In this document: positions 23,909 to 31,630 of the stretch, piece by piece
Position numbering within the stretch: the stretch's first letter is position 1
How the letters are laid out: each line of letters begins with the position of its first letter
Source of the DNA: Candidatus Dichloromethanomonas elyunquensis
GTDB taxonomy: Bacteria > Bacillota > Desulfitobacteriia > Desulfitobacteriales > Syntrophobotulaceae
Direction of reading: 5' to 3'
Length of the DNA stretch: 64,000 nt
NCBI GenBank assembly: GCA_001515265.1
Contig: LNDB01000008.1
Location: 1-64,000, forward strand
Notes under the pieces: generated by a model
Seen by the model: the letters and a program-made list of their open reading frames with translations, nothing else
Told to the model about the DNA's origin: nothing
Databases searched by the model: none
Position numbers and translations under genes: made by a program

Positions 23909-25018
23909 GTGTTTGAAAACGATATTCTCGTTGCGGGTGCTGATCCTGGTTTTGGCGCCATAAAACTGGATATTGGCGATACTAAGATATTGTTTCCGGC
24001 AGTGATATGTAACGGCAGTGAAAGGATTTTCTCCACCTTGGGCAGGGCCGGTCTGGAGCGGGGCAGCGATCTGGACAAACAGGTGGCTTCACTGGATGTT
24101 ATTGTGAAGAATAATTCAACCGGTGTGGAACGCCACTATTTTATGGGCAGTCTGGCCGAAAGCCTCAATCCAAAGGAAGCTCATTACTGTTGGGATGAAG
24201 ACAAATCAACGGATGAGGAAGCTATGTCTCTCTTAATTGTTGGGTTGGCCCTTGCCCAGCCGTACCCCAAAACCAACATTTATCTTGGCACCGGAGTTCC
24301 GGTTAAATTTTATGCTCCTCTAAAAGATAAATATGAAGCGGAATTGAAAGGATCTTTCTCGGTTACTTTTTTATCCGGTCCTTTTAAAGGGCAGACCAGA
24401 AGCATGAATATTCTGCGTTCCAGAGTATTGCCCCAGAGTTATGGGGTGTTCATTAAAGAGACACTCAATGAAGACGGGAATCCGGTCAACGAAAAGTTAT
24501 TTGGCGGGTACGTGGTTGTAATAGACCCCGGTTTCAGGACGACGGATATTGCGACATTTTATGACGGGGTTATGCTGGATCCTCCTAACTCTTTTAGCAT
24601 TGAAAAAGGGTTACAGTGGGCATATGCCGGTGTGGCCGAAAAGCTGAAGGAAATGACCGCAAATCATGCCAGTCCTATTGAAACAGACGATAAAGAACTG
24701 GACAAGATATTCAGAGTCAATAAAGGTCTTTATCCATGGAACAATGGCGCTATTGACCTTAATCCCGTCATGAAAAAGATGCTGTCCCAGCTGGCTGCGG
24801 ATATTTCCCGCGAAGTGATGAAGACCTTAAAGCCGATGGCGGGAAGAATCCATACCATTTTAGTTGCTGGAAAAGTCGGGGAAATGGTTTTTGAATACTT
24901 GCATTTGGATAATAAAGTTCTTATTGACGACCCCCAATTTGGCAATGCGACCGGTTTCCGAATTATGGCGGCAAACTTGGTCAATAATCTCACCAGGAAA
25001 GTTAATGTTAACGAATGA
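23909..25018 (+). CDS. Actin-like ATPase of the ParM/Alp type
   Basis: 369 residues. The actin fold is indicated by the first phosphate loop (VAGADPGFGAIKLDIGD), the second phosphate loop (YVVVIDPGFRTTDIATF) and the adenosine region (IHTILVAGKVGEMVFEYL). The N-terminal domain with YFMGSLAES and IYLGTGVPVKFY is that of ParM/Ta0583-like segregation actins, not MreB or FtsA. AAGGAGG precedes the GTG start. It overlaps the next gene by 4 nt. ParM proteins form filaments that push plasmid copies apart; here the gene is in a chromosomal setting with no plasmid genes around it. Cellular role is inference. Confidence 0.8.
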   Translation: MFENDILVAGADPGFGAIKLDIGDTKILFPAVICNGSERIFSTLGRAGLERGSDLDKQVASLDVIVKNNSTGVERHYFMGSLAESLNPKEAHYCWDEDKSTDEEAMSLLIVGLALAQPYPKTNIYLGTGVPVKFYAPLKDKYEAELKGSFSVTFLSGPFKGQTRSMNILRSRVLPQSYGVFIKETLNEDGNPVNEKLFGGYVVVIDPGFRTTDIATFYDGVMLDPPNSFSIEKGLQWAYAGVAEKLKEMTANHASPIETDDKELDKIFRVNKGLYPWNNGAIDLNPVMKKMLSQLAADISREVMKTLKPMAGRIHTILVAGKVGEMVFEYLHLDNKVLIDDPQFGNATGFRIMAANLVNNLTRKVNVNE

Positions 25019-25560
25019 AAACTTCAGGACATCTTTTACTCTACATTTCTGAAAATGAGGATTTTGAATTGTGGCGTGTCCTATCACAGATTTCACCTGA
25101 TGATCGTACAGCCTTTGTTAAGTCTGCTTTAAAAAAAGCGCTCCTGCAGGGGAATGAGGCAAGAAATACATCAAGCCGCTGGGCAAAACAAAATAATGTT
25201 TTCAGAATGGATAAAAGTATCACTGAAAATCCCATAGACGAACTGGCATTAGAAGAATTGGGCTACTCATCTTTGACATCTTCCGAAGATAAGATGATCA
25301 AATCCTTGAAAGCCTTCTCTGCAGAGAGGACAACTCCTAAGGATATTTTCGACACGGGTTCTCTGCAGAAAGATGCTGCAGAGGAAGATCGTTTGGAGGA
25401 TTTCCACATAGATGATTTGCTTCAAACTCCTTCGTCCTCCAATAAAAGTACATTGCCGGGACTGGATTTTCTTCTGAACAATGTCATCGGTGAAGAAAAC
25501 GATGAAAAAGTTATAGAATTTATCCTCAGCAATAAACCCGCTGGCGGAGAAAATTCGTAG
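25015..25560 (+). CDS. Putative ParR-like adaptor for the actin-like ATPase
   Basis: 181 residues, start overlapping the actin-like gene by 4 nt (ATGA). The first 45 residues have a strand followed by two helices (HLLLYISENEDFELWRVL, then ISPDDRTAFVKSALKKALL). This matches the ribbon-helix-helix layout seen at the start of ParR proteins. The remainder is acidic, low in hydrophobics and probably flexible (PSSSNKS), ending in a helix (VIGEENDEKVIEFILS). I do not recognise the family by sequence. The coupling and the fold hint suggest a DNA-binding or filament-binding partner. Confidence 0.5.
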   Translation: MKTSGHLLLYISENEDFELWRVLSQISPDDRTAFVKSALKKALLQGNEARNTSSRWAKQNNVFRMDKSITENPIDELALEELGYSSLTSSEDKMIKSLKAFSAERTTPKDIFDTGSLQKDAAEEDRLEDFHIDDLLQTPSSSNKSTLPGLDFLLNNVIGEENDEKVIEFILSNKPAGGENS

Positions 25561-25571
25561 CCTATCAGACA

Positions 25572-25590
25572 TAAATTTGAAAAAGTCAAA
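25572..25590 (+). repeat. 19-bp direct repeat, copy 2 (after the partner gene)
   Basis: TAAATTTGAAAAAGTCAAA, two mismatches to the copy at 23854-23872. It stands between the partner gene and the reductive dehalogenase operon. Confidence 0.5.
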
Positions 25591-25657
25591 TCGTAGCAAA
25601 TTAATATTAATTTTGTTAAAAATTTAACAGAAAAAAACAGAATGACGAGTTTTTTTG

Positions 25658-25699
25658 TGTAAGAAATCTTACATCTTAGATCATCGGAAGTGGTAAAAT
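25658..25699 (+). promoter_or_regulatory. Candidate CRP/FNR-type operator and -10 element of rdhA
   Basis: TGTAAG-AAAT-CTTACA (25658-25673) is a perfect 16-bp palindrome. TAAAAT (25694-25699) is a plausible -10. The centre of the palindrome lies near -41 relative to the inferred start, the position used by class II activators, including CprK at dehaloboxes. The half-site spacing (5-N4-5 core GTAAG/CTTAC) equals that of the CprK box TTAAT-N4-ATTAA but the bases differ. A second AT-rich palindromic cluster lies at 25601-25628. Confidence 0.6.
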
Positions 25700-25735
25700 A
25701 AAAATAAAAAGAATGAATTGAGAGGAGATGCAAAA

Positions 25736-27100
25736 GTGAAAGAAAAAAAGACTCCAGTGAGCAGAAGAAATTTTTTAAAGACGCTTGGAATTACCGGCGC
25801 AGCTCTGGCGGCCCCTGCTCCTTTGCTGGCAGCATTAGGAAATAATGCTGACCCTAGTGGCGCAGGAGCGGTAAAGGCAAACCAACTTATTGAATATCCG
25901 AAAGAGATGCCTAAAATCTTTTATAAGCGTGTTCCCAAAAAGGATGGATACGTAGGGACAACGAAAGTTTTGAATCCTGTGGGTTTTCCTGACGCCAGGG
26001 AACATGGGTTCTCCCAATTTTTTATTCATGGAGCCAATAAAGATTATTCCGGGGAATGGGGGCAGCTCCTGAAAGAAGCACAGGAAGAAAAAAAGAAATT
26101 AATGGCTACTTTAACCGAAGAGCAGCGCCAAGATGTTATGTGGGGGGATGCGATCGTCCAAGCCAGTGATATCTGGCATATTAATCTGGAGTGGGGAAAA
26201 TGGGCTCCCGCACCCATTAGTCCCACTAAGTTGGAATTACCGCCGGACGTAATGAGTGCCAAAATCAAGAAAGTTGCTAAATGGTTCGGGGTTGATCAGG
26301 TTGGAATATGTGAAATTAATGACAGCTTGAGACCATTTTTCTTCAAAATAGGAAGAACTCAGGGATCATTGCGCGGGGGACCCAGAGCAGGGGTCACAGT
26401 GGATAACGGAAGAGAAGTACCCTGGCCTTACCCGTATAAATATTGTATTGTTTTGGCAAAGGCCGAAGGGCTCTATGGCCTGAAAGCATTAACAGGGCCT
26501 CTCAACAATGTAACTGTGGCCACGGAATGCGGCGAAGACGATATTTTTCCCAGAAATCTAGAAACTGTAGTTCGCCAGCTGGGTTACGATGCCAGGGCGC
26601 AATCCATGAACGGAACGGAAGATTTTAATTTTGTGGCTATGGCCGTAGCTGCCGGCTTAGGGGAACTCGGAAGAAACGGACAGCTGATTAGCCCTTGGGG
26701 AGCTCATCTTAGATTGTCTGCGGTAACTACCAATATGCCTTTGCTGGCTGATGATTATATGGACTTCGGACTGCAAGATTTTTGCAAGACATGTAAAAAA
26801 TGTGCCGAAAACTGTCCGTCAGGTGCCCTGAGTCTGGATAACGAACCGAGTATGATAGGCGGAGTGCTTCGCTATTCCTTTGATGCGAAAAAATGCACCA
26901 AACAGCGGACAATAACGGGATGTGCCGTTTGTGCCGGCGTTTGCCCCTATTCCAAACCGGACAATATAGTGCACTCCATCGGACGTGTCATAGGGCAAAA
27001 TCCGGTAGGTGCCAAAGTACTGAAAAATTTAGATGACCTGTTTTACGGTGCCCACCCCGCGGCCAGAGATATGGATGGGCTTGCACCGTGGAGGTTGTAA
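25736..27100 (+). CDS. rdhA: Reductive dehalogenase catalytic subunit
   Basis: 454 residues from the GTG at 25736, which has GAGAGGAG 8 nt upstream. Residues 8-35 are a Tat signal (SRRNFLKTLGITGAALAAP) for export of a folded cofactor-containing enzyme. The middle is the corrinoid-binding RdhA domain (KKVAKWFGVDQVGICEIND, VPWPYPYKYCIVLAKAEG, VAAGLGELGRNGQLISPWGA). Two iron-sulfur motifs follow: CKTCKKCAENCP and a second set with GCAVCAGVCPYSKP. The protein should reduce an organohalide as terminal electron acceptor at the outer face of the membrane. The substrate cannot be read from sequence. The order rdhA-rdhB-rdhC-regulator supports the call. Confidence 0.95.
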   Translation: MKEKKTPVSRRNFLKTLGITGAALAAPAPLLAALGNNADPSGAGAVKANQLIEYPKEMPKIFYKRVPKKDGYVGTTKVLNPVGFPDAREHGFSQFFIHGANKDYSGEWGQLLKEAQEEKKKLMATLTEEQRQDVMWGDAIVQASDIWHINLEWGKWAPAPISPTKLELPPDVMSAKIKKVAKWFGVDQVGICEINDSLRPFFFKIGRTQGSLRGGPRAGVTVDNGREVPWPYPYKYCIVLAKAEGLYGLKALTGPLNNVTVATECGEDDIFPRNLETVVRQLGYDARAQSMNGTEDFNFVAMAVAAGLGELGRNGQLISPWGAHLRLSAVTTNMPLLADDYMDFGLQDFCKTCKKCAENCPSGALSLDNEPSMIGGVLRYSFDAKKCTKQRTITGCAVCAGVCPYSKPDNIVHSIGRVIGQNPVGAKVLKNLDDLFYGAHPAARDMDGLAPWRL

Positions 27101-27118
27101 AATGAGGGAGGTTAAAAT

Positions 27119-27418
27119 ATGATTCTCTTTCTTTTGGGTGTCATATTAGGAGTTTTGGCGGTTAAGTTATGGGAAATCAAACAGGCCAAAAATATTCATT
27201 TTAGCAAACTGGAATATGCTATCGGAATAATATGGATTTTGTGGGTTTTATTTGGCGGCATCTTTGTCGTTGATAGTCTTGGTGAAGGGGAAACACGGGC
27301 GGCAAGCCTGGCGGCTCTGATTTTTGGGGGAATTGCGTTACTGGTTTTATTGGGAATGAGGCAGCTTTACTTAAGACGCAAGCGCATTGTCCCTCCGTCC
27401 AATTCAATTAATGCCTAA
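27119..27418 (+). CDS. rdhB: Reductive dehalogenase membrane anchor
   Basis: 99 residues with three hydrophobic segments (ILFLLGVILGVLAVKLW, YAIGIIWILWVLFGGIFVVDSL, ASLAALIFGGIALLVLLG). The charged loop SLGEGETRAAS between helices 2 and 3 matches the E-x-E type loop of RdhB anchors. It should hold RdhA at the outer face of the cytoplasmic membrane. GGGAGG lies 8 nt before the ATG and the gene starts 18 nt after rdhA. Confidence 0.88.
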   Translation: MILFLLGVILGVLAVKLWEIKQAKNIHFSKLEYAIGIIWILWVLFGGIFVVDSLGEGETRAASLAALIFGGIALLVLLGMRQLYLRRKRIVPPSNSINA

Positions 27419-27449
27419 ATTAATTCGATTAAATTAATACATTAGCCTT

Positions 27450-27492
27450 AAACTGGTTTCCAATCAATCTTCGGATTGTTGGAAACCAGTTT
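27450..27492 (+). other. Near-perfect long stem-loop between rdhB and rdhC
   Basis: AAACTGGTTTCCAA is exactly complementary to TTGGAAACCAGTTT (14 bp), with one bulged T and an inner CAATC-TTCG-GATTG hairpin. No T-run follows, so it is not a classic terminator. A TTCG-capped stem here could protect the rdhAB message or separate its expression from rdhC. The TTG used by the ORF track as the rdhC start lies inside it. Confidence 0.7.
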
Positions 27493-27517
27493 GGCGAGTA
27501 TAAAGCAAGGGAAAAAA

Positions 27518-28708
27518 GTGGTTAAATACTTTAAAAATTTATTGTTTAAATTTTTACCGCTGGCTGCTTTTCTGATTCTTCTTATCACGGTTGTTTATCA
27601 GAATTTTAGTCCGAAGCAGGATGTATTGAATAATCTCCAGCAGGTTTGGCCTGAAACAACCGTATACGAAAAGATAACAGGAAAACAAGTTGTCTATAAA
27701 GCGTATAAGTTGACCGGAAATAATAAAGAATTATTGGGTTATGGAGCGGTTGCCAGTTCTTCAGGGTACTCAGGCCCTATAACTGTAATGGTTGGCATCA
27801 ATTCGTACGGCAAAATTGTTAAAACGATACTTTTAGAACAATTTGAAACCCCCTTGTTTTTACAAAGAGTAATAGCCCACGACTATCTTGGTAGTTTTAA
27901 AGGAAAATCAGTATTGGATCCGATCAACCTCAACGAAGATGTTGATCGGGTGACAGGTGCTACTTACTCTTCAAAGGGGATTGCCAATGCTGTTAAGAAA
28001 GCAGCCCACTGGGTAGGACAAAGTGAATTGGGCATTGAAGTAACGGAGCAAACTCAGCCTGTTTTTCACGTTGAAGAGGTAATCCTGATAGGATTGTACA
28101 TCTTAACTTTTCTGTCAATTTGGAAAAAATCAGCAAAGTTACGGTGGTTGATTATAGTTCTGTCGGTTGGATTTCTGGGTTTCTGGGAGAAATACCCGAT
28201 AACCTTTGCCAATTTTACAACTCTCTTTTCAGGGAATGCCCCTCCTTTTTTGGAGAACCCATTTTGGCATCTGCTGGTAGTTGTTGTGTTATTAGGCACT
28301 CTTTTGTCGGGGAGAAATTTTTATTGCCATTATTTATGTCCATTTGGGGGCATTCAAGAAGGATTAAACAAAATTGGCGGAGTGCGGTGCAAGGTGTGTC
28401 CCGGGCAAAGCGCTAAGGCACGTAAAATAAGGCTTCCGTTAGCCTGGCTGGCCTTTATGGTCGCCTTGCTTTTTCATAACCATAGTATAGCAAGTTATGA
28501 GCCATTTTCGGCACTATTTCAGTTACAGGGAAATAAGGGGCAATGGTTGCTTATGCCCTTTGTTCTGTTTACAAGTGTTTTTATCTATAGATTTTGGTGT
28601 CATTTTTTTTGTCCGGTTGGAGCAGTGTTGGATTTGTCAGCTTCCGTAAAAAGGAGGGTATTAAAAATTTGGAAGAAGAAAAATGGAGAAAAACCTGTTT
28701 CGCAATAA
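27518..28708 (+). CDS. rdhC: RdhC/NosR-like FMN-binding membrane flavoprotein
   Basis: 396 residues from the GTG at 27518 (AAGGGA upstream). One N-terminal helix (LPLAAFLILLITVVYQ) is followed by an extracytoplasmic FMN-binding domain; DRVTGATYSSKGI carries the Thr that is flavinylated in this family. Five further membrane helices come next, with two CxxxCP motifs: HYLCPFGGIQEG and HFFCPVGAVLDL. RdhC is thought to pass electrons from the quinol pool or to aid maturation; the exact role is unsettled. Its last 40 nt overlap a separate small ORF. Confidence 0.9.
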   Translation: MVKYFKNLLFKFLPLAAFLILLITVVYQNFSPKQDVLNNLQQVWPETTVYEKITGKQVVYKAYKLTGNNKELLGYGAVASSSGYSGPITVMVGINSYGKIVKTILLEQFETPLFLQRVIAHDYLGSFKGKSVLDPINLNEDVDRVTGATYSSKGIANAVKKAAHWVGQSELGIEVTEQTQPVFHVEEVILIGLYILTFLSIWKKSAKLRWLIIVLSVGFLGFWEKYPITFANFTTLFSGNAPPFLENPFWHLLVVVVLLGTLLSGRNFYCHYLCPFGGIQEGLNKIGGVRCKVCPGQSAKARKIRLPLAWLAFMVALLFHNHSIASYEPFSALFQLQGNKGQWLLMPFVLFTSVFIYRFWCHFFCPVGAVLDLSASVKRRVLKIWKKKNGEKPVSQ

Positions 28709-28773
28709 CGTATTTCATATCGTTCGCACTCATACTGTATATTCTGACACTGAATACGGGAATCATAAAATAA
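28669..28773 (+). CDS. 34-residue membrane protein overlapping the end of rdhC
   Basis: Below the cutoff of the ORF track. AAGGAGG inside the rdhC coding sequence lies 9-10 nt before a TTG at 28669. The frame reads a polar, charged N-terminus (MEEEKWRKTC), then a single hydrophobic helix (FAITYFISFALILYILTL), then NTGIIK and stop. The combination of a full ribosome binding site, overlap with rdhC by 40 nt and a clean transmembrane profile suggests a real small subunit. No family recognised. Confidence 0.55.
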   Translation: MEEEKWRKTCFAITYFISFALILYILTLNTGIIK

Positions 28774-28864
28774 GATCGGCCAATAGGAAATAAGCTCTAG
28801 CTAAGCACGAAAAGGAAATTACTACTTTATCTCGAATATACAATTATCTAGTATTTGAGAGTGA

Positions 28865-29581
28865 GTGATCTTGTTGAAGCAATATGTACTTTGCCTTCAA
28901 GAATTGCCGGTATTTAAAGTTTTAACTAATAATCAGTCTATTGGAGAAATAAGGAAGAAAAAACAAAAGTTGTATGTCAAAAAAGGCCAAATTCTCTTTC
29001 ATCAAGGAGATGAAGCGAAGTATCTGTACTTGGTAAAAGCAGGAATGCTTAAATTGGTTTATTATGATTTAGAGGGTAATGAGAAAATATTGGATATGAT
29101 TGGTCCCAAGGAATGCGTTGGGGAGTCTGCTTTTTGGAGTACAAAGTACGATTTTGATGCGATCGCACTTGAGAACACGTTTGTTTGTTGCTACAACTTT
29201 GACTATTTCAGGACGGTTATTCTGGGAAACCCGGATTATGCGGAAAAAATGATAAAATACCTCGGGCAAAAACTTGATGACGGCATGTTTAGGATTAAAG
29301 ACAACGAAGGCCTTTCAGTTAAGGACAAATTACGAAAACAGTTAGACAAATTGGCTCATGATTACGGACAGTTGATGGAAGACGGGTATAACATCATAAT
29401 CAAATTAAAACTAACACAAAAAGACTTGGCTAATCTGATAGGTGCTTCAAGATTAATGGTAAATAATGCGCTCAGAGAACTGAAGAAAGACCTATTAATT
29501 GATAAACAAGACGGCTATTATATTTTAAAAAATGATCAAAGTTTAATTAAAAATTTTATTAAAAAATTTACAAATGTGTAA
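28865..29581 (+). CDS. CRP/FNR-family regulator of the CprK type
   Basis: 238 residues. The cyclic-nucleotide-like beta-barrel spans about 15-135 (KGQILFHQGDEAKYLYLVKAGMLKL, ECVGESAFW), followed by a long dimer helix. The winged helix-turn-helix has LTQKDLANLIGASRLMVNNALREL. It lacks an FNR-type N-terminal Cys cluster, as expected for CprK/RdhK regulators that bind halogenated compounds in the barrel. Placed right after rdhABC in the same direction, it is the likely activator of the operon. Start is uncertain between GTG 28865 and TTG codons just after it. Confidence 0.85.
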   Translation: MILLKQYVLCLQELPVFKVLTNNQSIGEIRKKKQKLYVKKGQILFHQGDEAKYLYLVKAGMLKLVYYDLEGNEKILDMIGPKECVGESAFWSTKYDFDAIALENTFVCCYNFDYFRTVILGNPDYAEKMIKYLGQKLDDGMFRIKDNEGLSVKDKLRKQLDKLAHDYGQLMEDGYNIIIKLKLTQKDLANLIGASRLMVNNALRELKKDLLIDKQDGYYILKNDQSLIKNFIKKFTNV

Positions 29582-29608
29582 TATAGCGTATTTATGAGTG
29601 ATATTAAA

Positions 29609-31450
29609 TTAGACAATTTTTATTCTGTATGTTCTTAACCAGAAATCCATTTGGTAGAGGAACGCAAAGAGCCTTGGGGTATCCATCAATTGTCCAAACC
29701 AAGGTTTATTGGCATTAGACTCCGGATTTTCAACAATTGTCATGATGTTTTTCAGATTCACCAGGTCCCGCAGCGGGGAAGAAGGATCGTTAAGAACAGT
29801 TAACAGTTTTTCCTTCACTCCCAGCATAAATTGAGGGTTATGGGTTTTGGGATATGGACTTTTCTTTCTCCAGAGAATTTCCTCCGGCAAGATTCCTTCA
29901 AGCGCAAGGCGCAAGAGGCCTTTCTCCCTGCCTTGATAGTTTTTCATCTCCCACGGAATATTCCAGGCATATTCCACAATCCGGTGGTCGCAGAAAGGCA
30001 CACGTACTTCAAGTCCGGCCGCCATGGTCATCCGGTCTTTGCGGTCTAATAAGGTCGGCATGAATCTGGTTAAGGTCAGATAACCAACCCGGGTAAATAC
30101 ATTTTCCCCGCCTTGATCTGTATTGGAGTAGGGGATTTCCTTCAATGCCTCTTGATAGCGCCTATTCACGTAATCCAAAGGATGAATACGTTCACTAAGC
30201 TCGGGAGAAAGCACTTGAAGCCGTGTATTCAGATGGGATGCCCAGGGAAAGGTCCCGGCGTTTTGAAGATCATGTCTGTGGAACCAGGGGTAGCCCCCAA
30301 AGATTTCATCCGCGCATTCGCCGGAAATACCTACCGTAACATTTTCCTTGATTTTTCTGCTGAACAAGAGAAGAGAAGAATCCACATCAGCCATTCCGGG
30401 GAGATCTCTGGCCAAGACCGCATTTTCGAGAGAATCAATCAATTCAGGGGTATCAAAAAAGAAAGCATAATGATTCGTTGCAAAATGACCGGACATCTTC
30501 TCGATAAAAGGAGCGTCCGGATTAGGCTGAAAATCATTTGCTTTAAAGTATTTATGGTTATCTACATAGTCTATGGAAAAAGTAGAAAGCACTTGGTTAT
30601 GTCCTTTATATTGATTAGCTGCGATTGCTGTGATAATGCTGGAATCCAAACCGCCCGAAAGCAGGGTGCCAAGCGGGACATCGGAAACCAATTGCCGGGT
30701 AATGGAATCGATGACAAGATATCTGACTTTTTCAATCGTTGTTTTGAGATCATCCTCATGCGGTTTGTTCGTGAGCTGCCAGTAAGGCCAAATTTGAATT
30801 CCCTGGCGGTTCATCAAAAGACAGTGGGCAGGTTTGAGCTCTTTTACGTTCCTGATGACACCGTTTCCAGGGGTGCGGGCCGGTGCGATCATAAACAGTT
30901 CGGCAATTCCTTCTGCATTGATTTCAGCGGGAATTTGCGGGTGAGTTAACAATGCTTTTAATTCTGAAGCAAAGATCAGCGAATCTGTCTGAGGATAATA
31001 GAATAATGGTTTGACTCCCATCCGATCCCGGACTAAAAATAATGATTCATTCCGGCTGTCCCAAATGCCGAAGGCAAAAATGCCATTGAACTTGGTGACA
31101 CAGTCAACCCCCCATTCCATGTACGAAAGGAGCAAGACTTCTGTATCCGAATGACCCTGAAAAGCATATCCTTTTAATAAAAGCTCTTTGCGTAACTCTT
31201 CAGTATTATATAGTTCTCCGTTATAAGTAATGGTACAAGATCCTGCAGCACGGGTTCTGGTCATCGGCTGTTTCCCGCCCTCGATGTCCACTACGGCAAG
31301 CCTGCTATGTCCCAAAGCAATGTGGTTTTCAAACCATTGGCCTCGGGCATCAGGACCGCGGGGGATAAGAGTATCGACCATCCCGTCAATGACTTTGCCT
31401 GATGAAGACAAGTCTCTGTTCCAATTCAACCAGCCAACTATACCGCACAT
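29609..31450 (-). CDS. asnB: Glutamine-hydrolysing asparagine synthetase
   Basis: 613 residues. The start is the ATG at 31450 because the next codon encodes the catalytic Cys (MCGIVGWLNW) that must become N-terminal; the track start at 31489 would bury it. The class II glutaminase domain has RGPDARG, GHSRLAVVD and YNGELYN. The synthetase domain has the PP-loop (LLSGGLDSSIIT), GISGECADEIFGGYPW and DRMTMAAGLEVRVPFCDHRI. Converts aspartate to asparagine with ATP and glutamine. GGGAG precedes the start. A perfect Fur-type box lies 24 bp upstream, which is unusual for this enzyme. Confidence 0.92.
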   Translation of the reverse strand: MCGIVGWLNWNRDLSSSGKVIDGMVDTLIPRGPDARGQWFENHIALGHSRLAVVDIEGGKQPMTRTRAAGSCTITYNGELYNTEELRKELLLKGYAFQGHSDTEVLLLSYMEWGVDCVTKFNGIFAFGIWDSRNESLFLVRDRMGVKPLFYYPQTDSLIFASELKALLTHPQIPAEINAEGIAELFMIAPARTPGNGVIRNVKELKPAHCLLMNRQGIQIWPYWQLTNKPHEDDLKTTIEKVRYLVIDSITRQLVSDVPLGTLLSGGLDSSIITAIAANQYKGHNQVLSTFSIDYVDNHKYFKANDFQPNPDAPFIEKMSGHFATNHYAFFFDTPELIDSLENAVLARDLPGMADVDSSLLLFSRKIKENVTVGISGECADEIFGGYPWFHRHDLQNAGTFPWASHLNTRLQVLSPELSERIHPLDYVNRRYQEALKEIPYSNTDQGGENVFTRVGYLTLTRFMPTLLDRKDRMTMAAGLEVRVPFCDHRIVEYAWNIPWEMKNYQGREKGLLRLALEGILPEEILWRKKSPYPKTHNPQFMLGVKEKLLTVLNDPSSPLRDLVNLKNIMTIVENPESNANKPWFGQLMDTPRLFAFLYQMDFWLRTYRIKIV

Positions 31451-31473
31451 GTAAAACACTCCCGTAAGTAAAT

Positions 31474-31488
31474 TGATAATCATTATCA
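31474..31488. promoter_or_regulatory. Perfect Fur box upstream of asnB
   Basis: TGATAATCATTATCA is an exact 7-1-7 inverted repeat, the core Fur consensus of Firmicutes. It is 24 bp upstream of the asnB start codon, inside the false N-terminal extension of the ORF track. Confidence 0.75.
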
Positions 31489-31570
31489 TATGAGTAATAT
31501 ATGCAGCTGCCTTTTAAAAGGATACACCGCGTTTGGGAACTTGGTACTTGTCGGAATTACATAAACGAAT

Positions 31571-31617
31571 AAAAAAAAGGCTGCTGCAAAAACGACTAGT
31601 CTTCGTAAGCAACAGCC
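31571..31617 (-). terminator. Rho-independent terminator of the uxaA-type operon
   Basis: On the minus strand GGCTGTTGC pairs with GCAGCAGCC around CTAGTC-containing loop sequence, followed by eight T. It lies just after the stop codon of 31631-32788. Confidence 0.8.
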
Positions 31618-31630
31618 AAAATGTGTCTCT

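Noticed and set aside
27421-27446. TTAAT-TCG-ATTAA near the end of rdhB considered as a dehalobox
   Set aside because: The spacer is 3 rather than 4 and there is no promoter downstream in the right place; a long hairpin follows instead.
30113-30949. 278-residue plus-strand ORF inside asnB
   Set aside because: Antisense shadow of a clearly coding synthetase gene; no ribosome binding site, and the translated sequence has no recognisable fold.
31451-31489. N-terminal 13-residue extension of asnB in the ORF track
   Set aside because: The glutaminase Cys must follow the initiator Met directly, and the extension contains a Fur box.
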